Assembly: GCF_001514065.1 (NCBI RefSeq)
Contig: NZ_KQ948431.1
Coordinates: 1 to 64,000 of the forward strand
DNA length: 64,000 nt
Origin: Streptomyces antibioticus
GTDB lineage: Bacteria > Actinomycetota > Actinomycetes > Streptomycetales > Streptomycetaceae
Direction: 5' to 3'
Every line of letters begins with the position of its first letter. Within the stretch, counting starts at the first letter, position 1. The notes beneath the pieces were generated by a model, which was given only the letters and a program-made list of their open reading frames with translations, did no database searches and was not told the DNA's origin. Position numbers and translations under genes: made by a program. This document shows positions 58,871 through 64,000 of the stretch, piece after piece.

Positions 58871-59155
58871 TCAGTTCTCACCGGCGCTCTTCCGGGCCAG
58901 GGACTGCCGGGCGAGGATCTCCAAGTGGGCCGGTGGCACGGCCGCATACCGGTCCAGCACCAGGCGTCCCCGCGCGGCGAGGTCCTGCTCGGCCTGCGCG
59001 GCGAGTGCCGCCGCGTCCGAACGTCGCAGCAGACCCCGGACCGTGCCCACGGCCGACCCCAGCGTGCTCACGGCCAGGTCGGCCAGCCCCGCCACCAGGA
59101 GTAACGCCTGCTCGTCGAGGCTCTCGCGCCGCCCTGCTTCTCGCGTCAACTTCAT
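58871..59155 (-). CDS. Small helical protein preceding the polyprenyl synthase
   Basis: 94 residues from the ATG at 59155 (MKLTREAGRRESLDEQALLL). Mostly helix: a moderately hydrophobic segment LLLVAGLADLAVSTLGSAVG that could lie on the membrane, then an alanine-rich amphipathic helix AAALAAQAEQDLAARGRLVL and a basic end. Its stop is 13 bases from the synthase start, so it is one operon. No family recognised; it could be a membrane or complex partner of the synthase or oxygenase. Confidence 0.65.
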   Translation of the reverse strand: MKLTREAGRRESLDEQALLLVAGLADLAVSTLGSAVGTVRGLLRRSDAAALAAQAEQDLAARGRLVLDRYAAVPPAHLEILARQSLARKSAGEN

Positions 59156-59297
59156 CCCCACCCGCCGCACTTGCGGACGCCGGTCACGCGCCCGTCCCTT
59201 CGAGCATCGCCGCACAGCGGGTGCCGGCCCGGAGGAACTCACGATCGAGTGATCATCTCGTTCGACCGTGCGGTTCGGCGGCGGCGGGGGAACCCGC

Positions 59298-60386
<1,089 letters not shown>

Positions 60387-60580
60387 GGGCGGTCGTCCAG
60401 TGGTGTCGGTCGTGGGGTGGCTGTCCCGTTCGGTCGGGTCACGGGGAGACCGGCCGGCTTGGTCGGGGCGTGGGGCGGTTGTTCGGCTGGGCCGGTCATG
60501 GTGTGGTCGTTCGGCCTCGTCGGGCGTGAGGCGGTTGTTCGGCTCGGTCGGTCATGGGGCGGGTGTCCGGCATGGTCGGT
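60387..60580. repeat. Degenerate tandem repeat between modB and modC
   Basis: On the minus strand the phrase ATGACCGRCC recurs four to five times. Two longer units share AGCCGAACAACCGCC followed by a CACGCCC-like end, spaced about 56 bases. modC itself starts with ATGACCGACATC, so the array looks like amplified copies of the modC start region. The repeats contain many ATGs after the modB stop and may affect coupling between the two genes. Confidence 0.6.
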
Positions 60581-61446
60581 CATCGCGTGGTCATCCAGCG
60601 GTCGCGCAGGCCCGCGAGGACCGCGATCGACACGGCGAGCAGCACCAGGCTGAGGGCGATGGCGGCCTCCGGGTCGTTCTGGAGGGCGAGGTAGACGGCC
60701 AGCGGCATGGTCTGGGTGCGGCCGGGGAAGTTGCCGGCGAAGGTGATCGTCGCGCCGAACTCGCCGAGCGCCCGCGCCCACGCCAGGACGGCGCCGGCGG
60801 CGATACCGGGCGCGATGAGGGGCAGCGTGACCCGGCGGAACGCGGTGAAGCGGGAGGCGCCGAGCGTCGTCGCCGCCTCCTCGTAGCGCGGGTCGGCGGC
60901 CCGCAGGGTGCCTTCCACGCTGATCACGAGGAACGGCATCGCGACGAACGCCTCCGCGATCACGACGCCGGTGGTGGTGAAGGGCAGCGTGACCCCGAAC
61001 CAGGAGTCCAGCCACTTCCCGACGACCCCGTTGCGGCCCAGCGCCATCAGCAGCGCCACACCGCCGACGACCGGCGGCAGCACGAGCGGCAGCGTGACCA
61101 GAGCCCGTACGAGACCCCGCCCCGGAAACTCCACCCGGGCCAGCAGCCAGGCCAGCGGCACCCCGAGAACCAGGCTCACCGCGGTCGCCGCCGTCGCGCA
61201 GACCAGGGACAGCCGCAGCGCCTGCCACACCTCGGTGCTGGTCAGCAGGTCGGGCATGCTGTGCCAGGGGGCCCGGATCAGCAGCGCGACCAGCGGCAGG
61301 ACGAGGAACACCAGGCCGATCAGCGCGGGCACGAGGAGCGGCAGCGGAGCGGCACGCCCCCGACGGCCCACACGGGGGCGGCGCCGCCGCGGACCCCCGC
61401 CGAGGGTGTCCACGGCGCTTGCCTTGCCCGAGGCGGGGGGCGTCAC
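60580..61446 (-). CDS. modB: Molybdate ABC transporter permease
   Basis: 288 residues. A basic N-terminus (about 30 residues) is followed by six helices. The permease EAA loop is EEAATTLGASRFTAFRRVTLPLIAPGI, and ARALGEFGATITFAGNFPGRTQTMPLAVYLAL is the ModB/CysT-type segment. It forms the membrane channel with ModC. The GTG start overlaps the modA stop (GTGA). Confidence 0.93.
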   Translation of the reverse strand: MTPPASGKASAVDTLGGGPRRRRPRVGRRGRAAPLPLLVPALIGLVFLVLPLVALLIRAPWHSMPDLLTSTEVWQALRLSLVCATAATAVSLVLGVPLAWLLARVEFPGRGLVRALVTLPLVLPPVVGGVALLMALGRNGVVGKWLDSWFGVTLPFTTTGVVIAEAFVAMPFLVISVEGTLRAADPRYEEAATTLGASRFTAFRRVTLPLIAPGIAAGAVLAWARALGEFGATITFAGNFPGRTQTMPLAVYLALQNDPEAAIALSLVLLAVSIAVLAGLRDRWMTTR

Positions 61447-62273
61447 GGCTTGAGGAACCCGGCCGAGGTCAGCACCTTCTGCCCCTCGGCGGACTGCACC
61501 AGCGCGATGAACGCCTTGGCGGTGTCCGTGTTCTTGGACTCCTTCAGCAGGGTGATCGGGTAGTCGTTGATCGCGTCGGCGGACTCGGGGAACTCCACGC
61601 CCTCCACCTTGTCACCCGCGGCCCGCACATCGGTCTTGTAGACGAGCGCGGCGTCGGCCTCCTTCAGCACCACCTTGTTGAGCGCGGACTTGACGTCCTC
61701 CTCGTAGGAGACCGGGGTGAGCTTCAGCTTGCTCGCCGTCAGGGCCTTCTCGGCGGCCGCACCGCACGGCACCGTCTTGTCGCACAGGACGACCTTCAGG
61801 TCGGCGTCGGTGAGGTCCTTGAGGGAGGCGACCTTGTCGGGGTTGCCCGGCAGGGTGGCGATCTCCAGCTGGTTGCGCACGAACGTCGCCGGCTCGCCGG
61901 CGTTGTCGCCCGCGTCCGTCACGATCTTCATGGTCTTGGGGCTGGCGGAGGCGAAGACGTCCGCCGGGGCACCGCCGGTGATGCTCGCGGCGAGCGCGTC
62001 GCTGCCGCCGAAGCTGAAGGTGACCTTCGTGCCGGGGTGGGCCTTCTCGAACTCCCTGCCCAGCGTCTCGAAACTCTCCTTCAGCGAGGCCGCCGCGAAG
62101 ACGGTGACCTCGCCGGACAGCTTGCCGGAGGCCGAGGCGGAGCCTGAGGGGTCGGACGTGCCGGCGGAGTCGTCGTCGGAGGACGAACAGGCGGTCAGGG
62201 CCAGCAGGGCAGCGGCGCCGCCGCCGGCCACCTGCATCATTCGACGGGTCCGACGCACGGAACGGGTCATCAC
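61443..62273 (-). CDS. modA: Molybdate-binding lipoprotein
   Basis: 276 residues; lipobox LTAC gives a lipidated Cys near residue 29, followed by a Ser/Asp linker. The mature domain has EVTVFAAASLKESFETLGREFEKAHPGTKVTFSFGGSDALAASI, PADVFASASPKTM and DAALVYKTDVRAAGDKVEGVEFP, matching ModA (oxyanion ligands Ser and Tyr). It captures molybdate or tungstate outside and hands it to ModBC. The GTG start at 62273 follows GAGGGAG. Upstream, 62439-62461 holds a 9-base GGAGGTGAC direct repeat. Confidence 0.93.
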   Translation of the reverse strand: MMTRSVRRTRRMMQVAGGGAAALLALTACSSSDDDSAGTSDPSGSASASGKLSGEVTVFAAASLKESFETLGREFEKAHPGTKVTFSFGGSDALAASITGGAPADVFASASPKTMKIVTDAGDNAGEPATFVRNQLEIATLPGNPDKVASLKDLTDADLKVVLCDKTVPCGAAAEKALTASKLKLTPVSYEEDVKSALNKVVLKEADAALVYKTDVRAAGDKVEGVEFPESADAINDYPITLLKESKNTDTAKAFIALVQSAEGQKVLTSAGFLKP

Positions 62274-62485
62274 GGGTCCAACTCCCTCTGATCCTCACGA
62301 ACACGATCGCACCGGCCCTGGCGGACCCGTCACGGCGTGTATGCGCCGATAATAGTGCCGCAGGTGCGAGGTGAAAGTCTCCTGTCACATTGCATGAGCG
62401 GGTCCCATTCCGTGATGGCATGGCATGTGCGTTTGTACGGAGGTGACGGAGGTGACGGAGGCGGGGGGTGCTGCGCGCTCGTCCC

Positions 62486-64000
62486 CTAGCCGCCGAAGTG
62501 GATGTGCGCCGCCCAGCGGGACGGCCGGGCGGGATCGTCCTCGCGGAGGTCCAGCACCGCGCGGTGCAGGGTCCTCGCCGCGTCTGCCGCGTCTGCCGCG
62601 TCTGCCGTGTCGAGGGACGAGGCCAGGCCCGTGTAGAAGTCGTCCGCGATGCGTCCGGCGGCGCTGTCGGTGACGGGCCAGAGCGTGCCGATGACATGGC
62701 GGTAGCCGGCGAGCTGGAAGGCAGTGGCGATGTGGATCGCCTCGTCGGCGAGGCGCTCGTCGGACATGGCCGTCTCGCAGGCCGACAGATAGGCGAGCGT
62801 GCCGTTCGGGACGTGCACCGACGACAGCTCGACGGCGGTGAGAGGGGCCGACCCGTGGTCGTGCAGCAGCAGCCGGGCGAGGGACGGGGAGCGGGGGTCC
62901 GTCACGGCGTGACAGGCGAAGTGGGCGATGGAGTGGCCGGGCAGCTCCCGCAGGACGGCCTCCCGGGTGGCCGTGCGGCCGGACAGGACGGTCGGGTGCG
63001 CGGCCAGCTCGGCCAGCCGCTCCGCTTCGAGACGAGCGCCGGGCAGCGGACCCGCGCCGGGAGTCTCACTCATCTCCACCACCAGAAGGCCGTCCAGAGA
63101 CCTCCCGGGCGGCCGGTCCAGAGACCTCCCGGGCGACCCGTCCAGAGACTTCTCGGGCGGCCCGTCCAGAGGCCTCTCGGGCGGCCCGTCCAGTGGTCCG
63201 GTCGGTGACGCCTCGTGATCGTCCGTCGCGCCCGTGCCGCCCCGGCGGAGCGCGTGCACGGTCGAGGTGTACGACGACACCACGTGATCCATGACCGCGG
63301 AGACGCCGGCCGGATCGGCAGCGCCGCGCCGGCCCGCCGCATGCAGCGGCAGGGACGCGGCGACCCCGATCGGGCACCACCAGATCCTGGGCGCCGACTC
63401 CGCGGGGAGCCGTACCGGGGACAGCAGACCCAGCTCCGACAGGACCGGCCGGCCGATGCGGTCCCACAGCCAGGCCAGGTGGCCCAGCAGCTCGGCCTCG
63501 TCCGGCGACGCGCTTCCCGCGGAGCGCGGCAGCCGCCGGAACGCCCGGGCCCGCTCGCGCAGCTCGGCGTGGTCGCAGTCGAGGCGCAGGGCCCGGACGC
63601 CGCCGTCCGGCGTGAGCAGCAGCGCGTCGCACCGGGACGGGCCGGGGTTGACGAGGACGACCGGACCGTCCACGGGGCGGAGTCGCAGGGACTCGATCGT
63701 CGGCGGCAGCAGAAAGCCCTCCAGACCGGGACGCGAGCGAATGCGATCGAGCAACTGCTCCCACTCCAGGGCCAGTTCACGGTGCCGGCGCGTCCTTGTG
63801 CCGTGTCTGGCCCGTACCCCCGGGACGCTCCCTGCTTGGTTTCCGTCGCCGCGGTAGAGGTCCACCCCTCCCTGGTCGGAGGCGTTGAGCAGGTCTCTGA
63901 GGCGTACGAGATCGTCGGCGGCCTCCGGGTCGGCGCGGCGCACCTCGGCGAGGTCGTCGCGGCCACTCATGCCCTCCCGCAGGAGCAGGCCCCGGGCGTG
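62486..64000 (-). CDS. CHAT-domain caspase-like protease (5' end beyond window)
   Basis: The frame stays open to the window edge: before the Met codon at 63970 it reads HARGLLLREG, typical of the region between TPR repeats and CHAT domain, so the true start is outside. Counting from that Met, a linker (1-95) leads to the CHAT domain: LLLTPDGGVRAL, PIGVAASLPLHAAG, catalytic His 354 in AHFACHAVTDP and Cys 398 in LAYLSACETAMS, then HVIGTLWPV. An in-frame repeat insert (about 257-295) splits the domain. CHAT proteases are activated by partners, often in defence or signalling; the partners would lie to the right. Confidence 0.9.
   Translation of the reverse strand, partial: HARGLLLREGMSGRDDLAEVRRADPEAADDLVRLRDLLNASDQGGVDLYRGDGNQAGSVPGVRARHGTRTRRHRELALEWEQLLDRIRSRPGLEGFLLPPTIESLRLRPVDGPVVLVNPGPSRCDALLLTPDGGVRALRLDCDHAELRERARAFRRLPRSAGSASPDEAELLGHLAWLWDRIGRPVLSELGLLSPVRLPAESAPRIWWCPIGVAASLPLHAAGRRGAADPAGVSAVMDHVVSSYTSTVHALRRGGTGATDDHEASPTGPLDGPPERPLDGPPEKSLDGSPGRSLDRPPGRSLDGLLVVEMSETPGAGPLPGARLEAERLAELAAHPTVLSGRTATREAVLRELPGHSIAHFACHAVTDPRSPSLARLLLHDHGSAPLTAVELSSVHVPNGTLAYLSACETAMSDERLADEAIHIATAFQLAGYRHVIGTLWPVTDSAAGRIADDFYTGLASSLDTADAADAADAARTLHRAVLDLREDDPARPSRWAAHIHFGG
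63092..63196. repeat. In-frame 24-base tandem repeat inside the CHAT gene
   Basis: Units start with GTCCAGAGRC at 63092, 63116, 63140, 63164 and a partial one at 63188, a 24-base period with few mismatches. In protein they give 8-residue repeats of the form SLDGPPER or SLDRPPGR in a disordered loop. The low divergence suggests recent slippage, so copy number may vary between strains. Confidence 0.85.

Noticed and set aside
63092-63196. CRISPR array
   Set aside because: The 24-base repeats are contiguous, have no spacers and are in frame in the CHAT gene.
63962-63970. ATG at 63970 as the true start of the CHAT gene
   Set aside because: The frame continues open to the window edge with TPR-linker-like residues (HARGLLLREG), so the start lies outside.

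Overview
The window is high-GC actinobacterial DNA, almost certainly a Streptomyces chromosome. Evidence for this includes GTG starts and GTGA/ATGA stop-start overlaps in many operons, leaderless-looking starts, Streptomyces-type intergenic repeats (about 2175-2252 and 39822-39886), and many actinobacterial families (FprA, DUF305/LVIVD pair, DUF5134, DUF6421, DUF6986, deazaflavin-dependent oxidoreductase, mycothiol-type isomerase). Most of it reads as ordinary housekeeping and accessory metabolism with densely packed one- to three-gene operons, each often facing its own regulator. No rRNA, CRISPR array, intact tRNA or large antibiotic cluster is visible.

Layout. 1-12.4 kb: end of an Old Yellow Enzyme gene facing an ArsR-type regulator; NCS2 nucleobase permease; ferredoxin-NADP reductase; DUF305 lipoprotein and LVIVD secreted protein flanking a DasR-like site; TetR; a PAP2 / zinc-ribbon / HAD operon; DUF5134; a FUSC-MarR pair. 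12.4-16.1 kb: aldo/keto reductase, two VOC proteins, GNAT, glycerophosphodiesterase. 16.5-22.3 kb: DUF6421-SDR-threonine aldolase operon, then transglutaminase-like, B3/B4-domain and anchored hypothetical genes. 22.3-28 kb: secreted hypothetical, PlsC-type acyltransferase, DUF4395/thioredoxin pair, a flavin reductase behind a Cys-ending leader peptide, and etfBA closed by a strong terminator. 28-38.7 kb: secreted EEP phosphatase, DUF6986 aldolase-like enzyme, Ser/Thr kinase with an outside sensor domain, a LacI/ROK divergent pair around a perfect operator, GH27 alpha-galactosidase, SDR epimerase. 38.8-51.8 kb: a TmrB-like/NUDIX fusion, an M20 peptidase coupled to an unusual kinase-like protein, geranylgeranyl-reductase-like flavoprotein, TetR with an operator array, a two-component system, a MarR/MFS pair around a 27-bp palindrome, and a second MFS carrier.

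About 51.9-54.6 kb looks foreign and decayed. It holds a frameshifted gene, an orphan 3' end of a tRNA (a typical integration scar), about 0.5 kb with no gene, two unrecognised membrane proteins with less biased codons, and an N-terminally truncated IS5-type transposase. From 54.7 kb the chromosome is ordinary again: methyltransferase, VOC and DHFR-like enzymes, then a small-protein / polyprenyl synthase / MpaB-like oxygenase operon, a modABC molybdate transporter, and a CHAT-domain protease that runs off the right edge.

The best candidates for undescribed biology are the polyprenyl synthase + MpaB/rubber-oxygenase-like cassette (56622-59155), the DUF6421 protein with a metal-site-like HxxxHxH motif in an operon with SDR and threonine aldolase (16472-19739), the TmrB-NUDIX fusion (38780-39823), the kinase-like protein translationally coupled to a peptidase (39885-42256), and the island genes at 52946-53816. 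All functional claims here come from reading the sequence; no database search was run.
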